From DASTSN01 sp035549175 (GTDB taxonomy: Bacteria > Bacteroidota > Bacteroidia > Chitinophagales > Chitinophagaceae), in NCBI GenBank assembly GCA_035549175.1, contig DASZRL010000104.1, forward strand, positions 32,461 through 96,460: DNA of 64,000 bases. Direction: 5' to 3'. The position numbers and the translations under genes were made by a program. Positions within the stretch are counted from its first letter, which is position 1. The number at the start of each line of letters is the position of its first letter. This document shows, one piece after another, positions 50,339 through 58,528 of this stretch. The notes beneath the pieces were generated by a model, which saw only the letters and a program-made list of their open reading frames with translations, did not search any database and was not told where the DNA came from.

Positions 50339-53023
50339 ATGATGACCGCTGAACACCAACGACTGGCAGTCAATGCCACCAAGGCCGTACCCCTGGTTCA
50401 ATGGGGACCCTACCTGAGCGAACGCCAATGGGGGACCGTCCGGGAGGACTACAGCCCCAACGGGGACGCCTGGCATTATTTTCCCTTTGACCATGCCCAT
50501 TTCCGGGTCTACCGCTGGGGCGAGGACGGCCTGGCGGGCATCTCCGATTTTTTCCAGAACCTGTGCTTTTGTGTGGCCCTGTGGAACGGCAAGGATCCCA
50601 TCCTCAAGGAACGCCTCTTCGGCCTGGGCAATGGCCAGGGCAACCACGGGGAGGATGTCAAGGAGCTCTACTACTACCTGGACAATATCCCTACGCATTA
50701 CTACATGGAATACCTGTACAAATACCCCCAGCAGGAATTCCCCTACGACCAGCTGCGAAAGGAAAATGCTGCCCGGGACCGCACCCAGCCGGAATACGAG
50801 ATCCTGGATACCGGCGTGTTCAATGACAACCGCTATTTCGACGTGCTGGTGACCTATGCCAAGCAATCGGCCCAGGATATCTTCATCCGCATCCAGGTGA
50901 CCAACCGCTACAGCCAGCCGGCCGACCTGGCCCTGCTGCCAACGCTCTGGTTTTACAACCGCTGGAGCTATACCCCGGAGATGAAGCGGCCCTCTATTAC
51001 CCTGACCAGCAAGACCTCGGTCCGGGCGGACCATGAACGCCTGGGTACCTACTATTTCTACTTCCAGCCCGCGGACGATGCCCTGTTCACCGAGAACGAG
51101 AATAACCTGGAAAAAATTTCCGGCACCCCCAACCCGTCGGTATTTGTGAAGGACGCGTTTCATGATGCGATTATCCGCGGGACCAACCTGGCGGAGCTGC
51201 GTGCCAAACAGAGCGGCACCAAGTTCGCGCCTGTCTACCGGATGACGCTGAACCCGGGTGAAACCCGGACGGTGTACTGCCGCATCAGCAACAAGGCCAT
51301 GGACAAGCCCTTTGTCAACGGGTTTGCCGACCTGTTTGCCACCCGCAAGCGGGAGGCCGACGAGTACTATGCCGCCATCCTTCCCAAAGGGATGAGCGAG
51401 GATATGGCACAGATCCAGCGGCAGGCGCTGGCCGGGCTATTGTGGAGCAAGCAGTATTACCATTTTGACGTGGAGCGCTGGCTGAGCACCTCCGACGGCA
51501 TCACCCCGGTCAACCCGGGCAAGATGAACGGCCGTAACAGCGACTGGGGGCATCTGAAGAACCAGGACATCATCGCCATGCCGGACAAATGGGAGTACCC
51601 CTGGTATGCCGCCTGGGACCTGGCCTTCCAGTGCATTTCCATGGCGGTCGCGGATCCTACCTTCGCCAAACACCAGCTCCTGCTGGTGATGCGGGAATGG
51701 TATATGAAGCCCGACGGCCAGCTGCCGGCCTACGAGTGGAATTTCAGCGACGTCAACCCGCCGGTGCAGGCCTGGGCGGCCCTGCAGGTCTACCAGGTGG
51801 AAAAGAAAATGAAGGGAACCGGCGATATCACGTTCCTCAAACGGATCTTCCAGAAACTGCTGATCAACTTCACCTGGTGGATCAACCGAAAGGACGTCAA
51901 CGGCAACAATATCTTCGAGGGCGGCTTCCTCGGCCTGGACAATATCGGGGTGTTCAACCGGAGTTTTCACTTCCCCGGCGAAATGCAGCTGGAGCAGGCC
52001 GACGGCACCAGCTGGATGGGCATGTATGCCCTCAACATGATGGACATGGCCATCGAAATCGCCATGCACGATAGTTCCTTCGAGGATACGGCCACCAAAT
52101 TCTTTGAACATTTTGTGCTGATTGCCGAGGCGCTGAACGAGCACGGCCTCTGGAACGAGGAGGACAAGTTCTTCTATGATGTCCTGTGCGTGCAGGGTTC
52201 CGATCCCCTGCCCCTGCGTATCCAGTCGATCGTGGGCCTCACCAGCCTGTTTGCCGTCTCCACCATTGAAAAAAAGGTCATCGACAAACTCGGGGATTTC
52301 AAAAAACGGATCGCCTGGTTTGAAAACTACCGGAAGAAAAACGGGAAGTTCTGGCCCAACGAGGAAACCAGCGACAGCGAGGCCATCCTGCTTTCCCTGG
52401 TGCCCAGGGAGCGGCTTATCTTCCTGCTCCGGCGCCTGCTGGACGAGGAGGAATTTTTGTCCCCGGGCGGTATCCGGGCACTTTCCAAGTACCACGAGAA
52501 AAATCCCTACTCGGTCCGTGTCGATGGCAACCTCTATACCATCCGCTATGACCCGGGGGACTCCACCTCCGATATGTTCGGCGGCAACAGCAACTGGCGC
52601 GGCCCCGTGTGGATGCCCATCAATTTCCTGATCATCCAGGCCATCCGCAAGTACGGGGAGTTCTACCGGGACAACCTTCAGGTGGAATATCCGACCGGCT
52701 CCGGGCGTAAAATGAACCTGCAGCAGGTCTGCCAGGAACTGACCCGCCGGGTGATCAGCCTGTTTGAAAAGGATGACCAGGGTAACCGCCGCCTTTACGG
52801 GGAGTATAACTGGTTCTACAAGCAACCGGGCAATGAACAGCTGGTGCTGTTCCATGAATATTTTCACGGAGATAACGGACGCGGGCTCGGGGCCAGCCAC
52901 CAGACGGGCTGGACCGCCCTGGTGGCCGAACTGATCAGCGAATACGGCAACCGGACTGCCGGGCCTGCCCCGGATGGGGCAGACGCAGCGTCTGAACCGG
53001 CGGCCAAGGACCCCGCCGCCTGA
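50339..53023 (+). CDS. GH63 family glucosidase
   Basis: An 894-residue enzyme with an (alpha/alpha)6 barrel and no signal peptide, so cytoplasmic. Family features include FNDNRYFDVLVTYAKQ, the substrate loop WGHLKNQDIIAMPDKWEYPW followed by WYAAWDLAFQC with the catalytic aspartate, and NSNWRGPVWMPINF near the C-terminal end. Relatives are the bacterial GH63 glucosidases and mannosylglycerate hydrolases. The precise sugar is not readable. The gene pairs with the DUF72 gene 27 nt downstream. Confidence 0.88.
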   Translation: MMTAEHQRLAVNATKAVPLVQWGPYLSERQWGTVREDYSPNGDAWHYFPFDHAHFRVYRWGEDGLAGISDFFQNLCFCVALWNGKDPILKERLFGLGNGQGNHGEDVKELYYYLDNIPTHYYMEYLYKYPQQEFPYDQLRKENAARDRTQPEYEILDTGVFNDNRYFDVLVTYAKQSAQDIFIRIQVTNRYSQPADLALLPTLWFYNRWSYTPEMKRPSITLTSKTSVRADHERLGTYYFYFQPADDALFTENENNLEKISGTPNPSVFVKDAFHDAIIRGTNLAELRAKQSGTKFAPVYRMTLNPGETRTVYCRISNKAMDKPFVNGFADLFATRKREADEYYAAILPKGMSEDMAQIQRQALAGLLWSKQYYHFDVERWLSTSDGITPVNPGKMNGRNSDWGHLKNQDIIAMPDKWEYPWYAAWDLAFQCISMAVADPTFAKHQLLLVMREWYMKPDGQLPAYEWNFSDVNPPVQAWAALQVYQVEKKMKGTGDITFLKRIFQKLLINFTWWINRKDVNGNNIFEGGFLGLDNIGVFNRSFHFPGEMQLEQADGTSWMGMYALNMMDMAIEIAMHDSSFEDTATKFFEHFVLIAEALNEHGLWNEEDKFFYDVLCVQGSDPLPLRIQSIVGLTSLFAVSTIEKKVIDKLGDFKKRIAWFENYRKKNGKFWPNEETSDSEAILLSLVPRERLIFLLRRLLDEEEFLSPGGIRALSKYHEKNPYSVRVDGNLYTIRYDPGDSTSDMFGGNSNWRGPVWMPINFLIIQAIRKYGEFYRDNLQVEYPTGSGRKMNLQQVCQELTRRVISLFEKDDQGNRRLYGEYNWFYKQPGNEQLVLFHEYFHGDNGRGLGASHQTGWTALVAELISEYGNRTAGPAPDGADAASEPAAKDPAA

Positions 53024-53050
53024 CGGCCCCCCAAAAAATGCATCGCCTCT

Positions 53051-53950
53051 ATGGAATTCGGACGCGTTCCCACCTCGCAACTGGACCAGCTCGATTGGCG
53101 CCTGCCGGCTGAACCGGCGGCTAACGGCATGGTGCTGGGTGGCACACCCGCCGGCTCCCCCCGGATTTATCTGGGTTGCTCCCGCTGGGGCCATCCCGGC
53201 TGGGTGGGCAGGCTCTATCCCCCCGGTACCCGGGAAAAGGATTTCCTGGCCCGGTACGTGCAGCATTTTGGCGCCGTGGAACTGAACGCCACCCATTACA
53301 AGGTATATGGTGCTTCCGTCGTGGCCGGATGGGCCGAAAAGGCCGCGGGGAGGCCGTTCCGGTTTTGCCCCAAGATGTTCAAGGGGGTTACCCACCTGGG
53401 CAGCCTGCGTGGCAAGGAGACCCTCACCGCCGAATTCCTGGCGGGGATCGGGGCCTTTGGGGAGCACCTGGGCCCGATCTTCCTGCAACTGTCCGACCAG
53501 TTTTCCCCTTCGAGGTATGCTGAGCTGGCCGCCTACCTGGACCAGTTGCCGGCCGGCTGGCCTTTTTTCCTGGAGCTCCGGCATCCGGGCTGGTTTACGA
53601 AGGAAGGCCCGGGGGAAAGACTTTTCGAGCAACTCCGCGCACGGCAGATCGGCGCCGTACTGACTGATACCGCAGGCAGGCGGGATTGCCTGCACATGCA
53701 GCTGACCGTACCGCGCGCCTTTATCCGCTACGTGGGTTACGGCATGCATCCCACGGACCTGGTTCGTACCGGGGCCTGGGTAACGCAGATCGCCTCCTGG
53801 ATCCGCCAGGGGATGGAGGAGGTCTATTTCTTCCTGCACCTGGGGGAGGATGACCGGGCGCCGGAACTGGCTGTCCGCCTGGCGGACCAACTCCAGGCTG
53901 CTACCGGCCTGGCCGTGCAGAAACCCTCGCTCACGGGGCTGCTGTTCTGA
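53051..53950 (+). CDS. DUF72 domain protein
   Basis: A 299-residue protein of the DUF72/YecE family. The core YLGCSRWGHPGWVGRLYPPG and HFGAVELNATHYKVYG signatures are clear. A TIM-barrel-like body follows with LQLSDQFSP and FLELRHPGW. The first 38 residues are an extension common in Bacteroidota homologues. No biochemical function is established for the family. It converges on umuC with a 10-nt gap. Confidence 0.88.
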   Translation: MEFGRVPTSQLDQLDWRLPAEPAANGMVLGGTPAGSPRIYLGCSRWGHPGWVGRLYPPGTREKDFLARYVQHFGAVELNATHYKVYGASVVAGWAEKAAGRPFRFCPKMFKGVTHLGSLRGKETLTAEFLAGIGAFGEHLGPIFLQLSDQFSPSRYAELAAYLDQLPAGWPFFLELRHPGWFTKEGPGERLFEQLRARQIGAVLTDTAGRRDCLHMQLTVPRAFIRYVGYGMHPTDLVRTGAWVTQIASWIRQGMEEVYFFLHLGEDDRAPELAVRLADQLQAATGLAVQKPSLTGLLF

Positions 53951-53960
53951 TTACCGCTTT

Positions 53961-55244
53961 TTAGTATACTTCCGGGAGTTCATTCCAGCGGGTAGTATAC
54001 CGCCCGCTGCGCAGTTCCTGCCGCATTTTCCAGTCCCGGGTCGTGCCGGAGGAGGCAAACTTGAGTACGTCATCGCGCTGGCTGAAGTTGATATTGTCGA
54101 TCATGTCCATGAGCAGGCGGCCGGACTGGGCGGCCGGGTCCATGAACAGGTTTCCCTGAACCGACCGGTCGGGCACGATGCCGCTGAGCACGACGCCCGC
54201 CTTCTTGTAAATACGCCCCTTCTCGTAGAGCTGGTCGACCAGCCGGACGGCAGGCTTGATCAGTTCGTGGGTCAGGGACGTGGCTACCGGCAGGGACGCC
54301 TGGGCGCTGCGGGTAGGGCCGTGGCGGAAATGGGCAGACGCCACCGGCTCCCGGGGAACCACAAACACGCGGATCTGGCTGGCAGCACCGGCCTGGCGGC
54401 GGAGTTTTTCCGCCGCCCGTGAGGTATAGGTGGCTACCGCTTCCCTGATTGCGCCGATATCCGTGACCGGCTGGCCGAACATGCGGGTGGTGGCGATCAT
54501 CTTTTTGGTGTCCATCTCGTCTTCCAGCTGCAGGGAAGGTTCCCCCCGCAGTTCCCGCAGCAGTCGTACGCCCACCACGCCCCCCAGGTGGCTGCGCGCC
54601 CAGTCATCGGGCATGGCGCTCAGCTGCTGGGCATCATAGATGCCCCACCGCTGCACCAGCTGGCCGGCGTACTGCCGCCCGATTCCCCAGATATCGGCCA
54701 CGGGCGTCCGGGAGCGGGCAGCCCGGATCTTTTCTTCCGTATCCAGAACCAGCACGCACCCGGAGCGGACCTTGTTCTTCTTGGCCAGGCGGTTGGCCAG
54801 TTTGGCCAGGACCTTGGTAGGCGCTACCCCGATCGATACAGAGATGCCGGTCCAGCGCTCGGTGATTTCCCGGATTTCCCGGGCGGCGGTGTCCAGCGTG
54901 GCAGCAGGCAGGTGACCCAGGTCCAGGAAGGCTTCATCCACCGAATAGACTTCCACCCGGTGGCTTCCCACCAGCTGGCGCAGGGTGTCCATGACCCGCA
55001 TGCTCAGGTCCCCGTACAGGTTGTAGTTGGACGAAAAGGTGGCGACCTGGTGGCGTTCGATCAGGGGCCTGGCCTGGAAGTAGGGCCCTGCCATCTCCAG
55101 CCCCAGCTGCCTGGCTTCATCGCTGCGCGAGATAATGCAACCGTCGTTGTTGCTGAGTACCACGACAGGCCGGTTGCGGAGGTCGGGCCGGAACAGGCGC
55201 TCGCAGGAGCAATAGAAACTGTTGCAGTCCACAATGGCTTTCAT
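53961..55244 (-). CDS. umuC: Y-family DNA polymerase V catalytic subunit
   Basis: A 427-residue translesion polymerase. The palm carries the catalytic residues Asp6 (AIVDCNSFYCSCE) and Asp103-Glu104 (YSVDEAFLDL). The fingers include SNNDGCIISRSDEAR. The helix-hairpin-helix region is GIGRQYAGQLVQRWG, and the C-terminal little-finger domain follows. It overlaps umuD by 4 nt (ATGA), the standard UmuDC arrangement. Confidence 0.95.
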   Translation of the reverse strand: MKAIVDCNSFYCSCERLFRPDLRNRPVVVLSNNDGCIISRSDEARQLGLEMAGPYFQARPLIERHQVATFSSNYNLYGDLSMRVMDTLRQLVGSHRVEVYSVDEAFLDLGHLPAATLDTAAREIREITERWTGISVSIGVAPTKVLAKLANRLAKKNKVRSGCVLVLDTEEKIRAARSRTPVADIWGIGRQYAGQLVQRWGIYDAQQLSAMPDDWARSHLGGVVGVRLLRELRGEPSLQLEDEMDTKKMIATTRMFGQPVTDIGAIREAVATYTSRAAEKLRRQAGAASQIRVFVVPREPVASAHFRHGPTRSAQASLPVATSLTHELIKPAVRLVDQLYEKGRIYKKAGVVLSGIVPDRSVQGNLFMDPAAQSGRLLMDMIDNINFSQRDDVLKFASSGTTRDWKMRQELRSGRYTTRWNELPEVY

Positions 55245-55672
55245 ACCGCGTGGATGGTATAGGTGACTACCCCCCAGAGGGTGAAATCACTGAACTCCGC
55301 CAGGTTGATCGGCTTGTACCGGGTATTCTCGGGCACGAGGAAGGCCGAAGTGAAATTCTGGTGAAAACGGCGGACCAGCAGCTCGCCATTCAGGATGGCG
55401 ACGATGATCTTGCCGTTGGCGAGCTTCAGGGAACGGTCCACGATCAGGACGTCCCCGTCAAAGATCCCCGCTTCCTGCATGGCGTCGCCCTTCATGCGGA
55501 AAAAGAAGGTGGCCGGTTTGTTGCGGATCAGCTGTTCGTTCAGGTCTATGCCCCGCTCGGCGTAATCATCCGCTGCGGCGCCGAACCCCGTCGCGTTGGC
55601 CGTGCGTACGTTTTGCTGCGTGAACTGTTTGGTGCCCTGGTAGGCGCTGCGAAAGAATTGTTCCCCATCCAT
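55241..55672 (-). CDS. umuD: UmuD-like protein lacking the autoproteolysis residues
   Basis: A 143-residue S24/LexA-fold protein aligned to E. coli UmuD. The region ADDYAERGIDLNEQLI matches the UmuD' start. The catalytic motif reads MKGDAMQEAGI, so Ala64 replaces the serine nucleophile (Ser60 in E. coli), encoded GCC not TCC. The lysine partner (Lys97) is Arg101 in NGELLVRRF. The cleavage pair Cys-Gly is Thr28-Gly29. Self-cleavage therefore looks impossible. The start at 55672 (MDGEQFF) is preferred over upstream codons lacking family likeness. Confidence 0.88.
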   Translation of the reverse strand: MDGEQFFRSAYQGTKQFTQQNVRTANATGFGAAADDYAERGIDLNEQLIRNKPATFFFRMKGDAMQEAGIFDGDVLIVDRSLKLANGKIIVAILNGELLVRRFHQNFTSAFLVPENTRYKPINLAEFSDFTLWGVVTYTIHAV

Positions 55673-55782
55673 AAAAATTGATTTTAGCATAGCCCGGTGG
55701 CCGGGTCTGCCCGGTTCCGGGCTGGCACCGGGTGAACCCATCCATCCGGTTGAGCCAATAAAGTTGGAGAAAATTTTTTAAA

Positions 55783-55799
55783 TACTAAAATGTTTAGTA
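55783..55799. promoter_or_regulatory. 17-bp palindrome in the umuD/2H divergent interval (candidate operator)
   Basis: TACTAAA-atg-TTTAGTA is a perfect inverted repeat with 7-bp arms inside an AT-rich tract (about 55757-55818) that contrasts with the GC-rich surroundings. A second half-site TTTAG...CTAAA overlaps it (55793-55812). It lies 111 nt upstream of umuD and 102 nt upstream of the divergent gene. An SOS-type repressor site is an inference. Confidence 0.5.
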
Positions 55800-55900
55800 A
55801 ATTTATGCTAAAATAATGGGCACGTATCGTTTCACTGCCCCGGAAAAACAGTAGCCGGATACCGGAGCGGACCGGCTGGCGGGGCCTAAATGGATGGGTT

Positions 55901-56515
55901 ATGCAAGCAAGTATCAACACAATTCCCGGGTACCGGGTGCAGGAGTATCTCCTGGTCCTGCCGCCCCAGCCAGAACTGGCGTCCCGGATCAGCCAGGCCA
56001 GGGAACAGTTTGCTGCCGAGTATGATTGCCAGCAGGCCCGGATGGGCCGGCCGCATATCGTACTGGCCAGTTTCACCCAGTACCTGATGCTGGAAGAACG
56101 GCTGATGAACCGGCTGCGCCTGGTGGCCATGGGGGTAACGCCCTTTAAAGTGGAACTGCGCGACTTCGGCAGTTTTCCTTCCCACAGCATTTTTTTCAAT
56201 GTGGTGAGCCGGGTGCCGGTCCAGGGACTGGTCAAGCGGGTCCGCCAGGAGACGCAGCGCCTCATGCGGCTCGACGAGGAGCACAAACCGTATTTTAACC
56301 TGGAACCGCATATTCCGCTGGTTCGCAAGCTCCTTCCCTGGCAGTATGAGAAAGGCTGGATGGAATTCAGCCAGCGCCATTTCAGCGGCCGCTTCATTGC
56401 CGACAGCATGGTCCTGCTCAAACGGCCGCTGGGTGAAATGAAATTCCAGGTGGCCCGGCAGTTTGCCTTTCAGAACCTGCCGGTCTTTACCCGGCAGGGC
56501 GAATTATTTGCCTAG
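55901..56515 (+). CDS. 2'-5' RNA ligase/2H phosphoesterase-like protein
   Basis: A 204-residue protein. Two histidine motifs at the spacing of the 2H superfamily are visible: PHIVLASF and EPHIPLVRKLLPWQ. In active members both read H-x-T/S-x; here both have lost the Thr/Ser (HIV and HIP), so phosphoesterase activity is uncertain. The central MGVTPFKVELRDFGSFPSHS is also conserved in Bacteroidota relatives. It is divergent from umuDC across the palindrome and upstream of the radical SAM gene. Confidence 0.75.
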   Translation: MQASINTIPGYRVQEYLLVLPPQPELASRISQAREQFAAEYDCQQARMGRPHIVLASFTQYLMLEERLMNRLRLVAMGVTPFKVELRDFGSFPSHSIFFNVVSRVPVQGLVKRVRQETQRLMRLDEEHKPYFNLEPHIPLVRKLLPWQYEKGWMEFSQRHFSGRFIADSMVLLKRPLGEMKFQVARQFAFQNLPVFTRQGELFA

Positions 56516-56583
56516 CGGCCGCTTAATCCCTACCCGAACCTCCCGGAACTATCGCCGCGGCCGGTTGCATGCCGGTCAGCCGG

Positions 56584-56631
56584 CAGGACGGAACGCAACC
56601 AAACGCCACCCAGCGTATACGTTCCGTCCTG
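56584..56631. repeat. Hairpin with 12-bp stem and 24-nt loop
   Basis: CAGGACGGAACG (56584-56595) is perfectly repeated in inverse at 56620-56631. No T-run follows, so it is a weak terminator candidate; it may be an RNA structure or protein site between the 2H and radical SAM genes. Confidence 0.5.
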
Positions 56632-56709
56632 CTTTCCGGGAGAATCCTGTGCAGCTGAGCGGGGAAGGCCCGGTATATCTATTTATTTCGAATCCACCAA
56701 AGGTTACCA

Positions 56710-57828
56710 ATGAAAAAAAGCATTCAACCAGGTCCGGATGCTCCCGGCGGACCTCCGGTCCCCGGAGCCTCCGATCCGTCCGGCTACCGGTCAGGCCGGG
56801 GAGCCCAGTTCAATACCCATAACCGGTTCCGGAAGGACCAGCAGGTGCGGGAGCATGCCGAGGGAATCGATGACTGGGAGGAGCAGGACCTGGCAACCCA
56901 GTACCTGGAGCAGGAGTCCCGCAGTATCGTTAATAAAGTGGAGAGCCCCGATGTCGGGATGAGTTACAGCATGAACCCTTATGCGGGCTGCGAACACGGC
57001 TGCATTTACTGCTATGCCCGCAATGCGCATGAATATTGGGGGTTCAGCGCGGGACTGGATTTTGAACAGAAGATCATCGTCAAAAAGAATGCACCTGCCC
57101 TTCTGCGCCGCTTCCTGATGCGCCCGGGCTGGGACGCCACCCCCATCGTGCTCAGCGGGAATACGGATTGCTACCAGCCGGCGGAACAGAAATACCGGCT
57201 CACGCGGGCCCTGCTGGACGTGTGCCAGGAATTCAACCAGCCGGTCGGCATTATCACCAAGAATGCCCGGATCCTGAAGGACAAAGACCTGCTGTCCGGT
57301 ATGGCCCGCAAGGGGCTGGTTTCCGTCCTGGTGTCGATCACGTCGCTGGATGAAGACCTGCGGCGGGTGATGGAACCCCGCACGACGACGGCCGGCCAGC
57401 GGCTTCGCGTCATCCGGGAATTGTCCCAGGCAGGCGTGCGGGTTGGAGTCATGATGGGTCCCATGATTCCGGGGCTGAACGAGCATGAGATGCAGCGGAT
57501 CATGAAAGCCGCCCGTGACGGCGGGGCAACTTTCACGGCCTATACTTTTATCCGGCTGAATGGCGCTGTCAAACTGTTATTCCACGACTGGCTCTATAAG
57601 AATTTCCCGGACCGGGCCGACAAAGTGTGGCACCTCATTGAACAGAGTCATGGCGGTAAGGTGAACGATTCCCGCTTTGGTGTACGGATGCGCGGGGAAG
57701 GCAACATCGCCCAGCTGGTCAGCCAGCAGTATAAAAAATATGGCAAACTGTACGGTATGAATGCCGAGGAGTGGAGCCTGAACCGGAGCCTCTTCCGAAG
57801 ACCCGGGGAGCAGGGGCGGTTGTTCTGA
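56710..57828 (+). CDS. PA0069/SplB-family radical SAM protein
   Basis: A 372-residue radical S-adenosylmethionine enzyme. The [4Fe-4S] motif is GCEHGCIYCYAR (Cys94, Cys98, Cys101). The SAM region includes VLSGNTDCYQPAE and GIITKNARIL, as in PA0069-type proteins related to spore photoproduct lyase. The first 50 residues are Pro/Gly-rich and poorly conserved. SplB repairs spore photoproduct in DNA; PA0069-type members have no settled reaction. Position beside umuDC suggests a DNA- or damage-related job. Confidence 0.88.
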   Translation: MKKSIQPGPDAPGGPPVPGASDPSGYRSGRGAQFNTHNRFRKDQQVREHAEGIDDWEEQDLATQYLEQESRSIVNKVESPDVGMSYSMNPYAGCEHGCIYCYARNAHEYWGFSAGLDFEQKIIVKKNAPALLRRFLMRPGWDATPIVLSGNTDCYQPAEQKYRLTRALLDVCQEFNQPVGIITKNARILKDKDLLSGMARKGLVSVLVSITSLDEDLRRVMEPRTTTAGQRLRVIRELSQAGVRVGVMMGPMIPGLNEHEMQRIMKAARDGGATFTAYTFIRLNGAVKLLFHDWLYKNFPDRADKVWHLIEQSHGGKVNDSRFGVRMRGEGNIAQLVSQQYKKYGKLYGMNAEEWSLNRSLFRRPGEQGRLF

Positions 57829-57936
57829 AGATGACCCAGAGGAGTATGGGGCCTTATTTTTCCCGCTGGGACAGGCCGGGAAGATGGCCAGTCTCCTGCC
57901 TGTTCCAACGTACTCCCGTTGCTTTATGTATTGCGT

Positions 57937-57962
57937 ACACGGTAGTGTCTGCGTGTTTTTTT
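57937..57962 (+). terminator. Weak terminator after the radical SAM gene
   Basis: ACACG (57937-57941) pairs with CGTGT (57952-57956), followed by a T7 run. Confidence 0.4.
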
Positions 57963-57983
57963 AAAAAAAATCTACCCCGAAAA

Positions 57984-58016
57984 TTTGGAAGCGTTAAAAA
58001 AATAATGGGATCTTTG
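57984..58016 (+). promoter_or_regulatory. Promoter of the first mini-gene
   Basis: TTTG (57984-57987) and GATCTTTG (58009-58016) are separated by 21 nt, near the Bacteroidota -33/-7 layout; the -7 element has one mismatch to TAnnTTTG. It ends 11 nt before the ATG of the 36-residue frame. Confidence 0.45.
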
Positions 58017-58027
58017 TATTCGAAAAA

Positions 58028-58138
58028 ATGTATAAAAACAGAAACATGCTTTGCATTCAGTCACATACTTTGATGACAGGCTGGTTTGAATCCAAGGTGG
58101 ATCCTTCGGCTTGCGGGGCATTTTCTGCGATCAGATAA
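58028..58138 (+). CDS. Candidate 36-residue peptide (mini-gene 1)
   Basis: A short frame beginning MYKNRNMLCIQSHTLMTGWF and ending CGAFSAIR, with the A-rich stretch GAAAAAATG before the start, as favoured in Bacteroidota. It sits between a plausible promoter and a strong terminator at 58166, both on the plus strand, so the segment is probably transcribed by itself. No signal peptide or membrane helix. It could be a true peptide, or the RNA itself could be the product. Confidence 0.45.
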   Translation: MYKNRNMLCIQSHTLMTGWFESKVDPSACGAFSAIR

Positions 58139-58165
58139 TTTTCGATCGGTTTAACGAAATGCAGG

Positions 58166-58191
58166 CCCCGCAAGCGATTGCGGGGTTTTTT
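58166..58191 (+). terminator. Terminator of mini-gene 1
   Basis: CCCCGCAA (58166-58173) and TTGCGGGG (58178-58185) with a GCGA tetraloop and a T6 run. The T-run exists only on the plus strand. Confidence 0.9.
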
Positions 58192-58293
58192 GTTTTTCGC
58201 CGGTTCGGGTAGGGCTGCGAAGGCAGGACCCTGAACCGGGAACTTCCCGGGCATCGGAATGAAAAGGGAACAAAGTAAAAGATAACGAAGCGT

Positions 58294-58446
58294 ATGACGC
58301 AAGGACTATTCATGGATTCAGTACTATTCCGTGGCAGCAGCCACTCCTGCGGAACAGGCGGTGCTGTGCCCATGCAGAAGGGCTGGCAGTCGTGGTACTT
58401 CGAGGAAGAACAAATTTATGATGGGCCGGAGGCCATCCTTACCTGA
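58294..58446 (+). CDS. Candidate 50-residue peptide (mini-gene 2)
   Basis: A frame beginning MTQGLFMDSVLFRGSSHSCG, with GWQSWYFEEEQIYDGPEA near its end. It is Trp/Tyr-rich, acidic at the C-terminus and has no signal peptide. A terminator begins 24 nt after the stop. The segment W-(Y)F-E...D-x-x-A loosely repeats GWFESKVDPSA of mini-gene 1, which could mean common origin but is short enough to be chance. Confidence 0.45.
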   Translation: MTQGLFMDSVLFRGSSHSCGTGGAVPMQKGWQSWYFEEEQIYDGPEAILT

Positions 58447-58469
58447 ACCTTATTTGGGCAGGAGGGAGG

Positions 58470-58499
58470 AACCCGGTCGGCAATGCGACCGGGTTTTTT
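58470..58499 (+). terminator. Terminator of mini-gene 2
   Basis: A perfect 10-bp stem (AACCCGGTCG with CGACCGGGTT, 58470-58495), 6-nt loop and T-run on the plus strand only. Confidence 0.9.
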
Positions 58500-58528
58500 A
58501 TGCCCGGATCAGGAAAGGGAGGTAGGTT

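Noticed and set aside
51437..53890. An 817-codon open frame on the minus strand
   Set aside because: It is antisense to the GH63 and DUF72 genes and reads as low-complexity His/Gly/Val/Gln-rich sequence.
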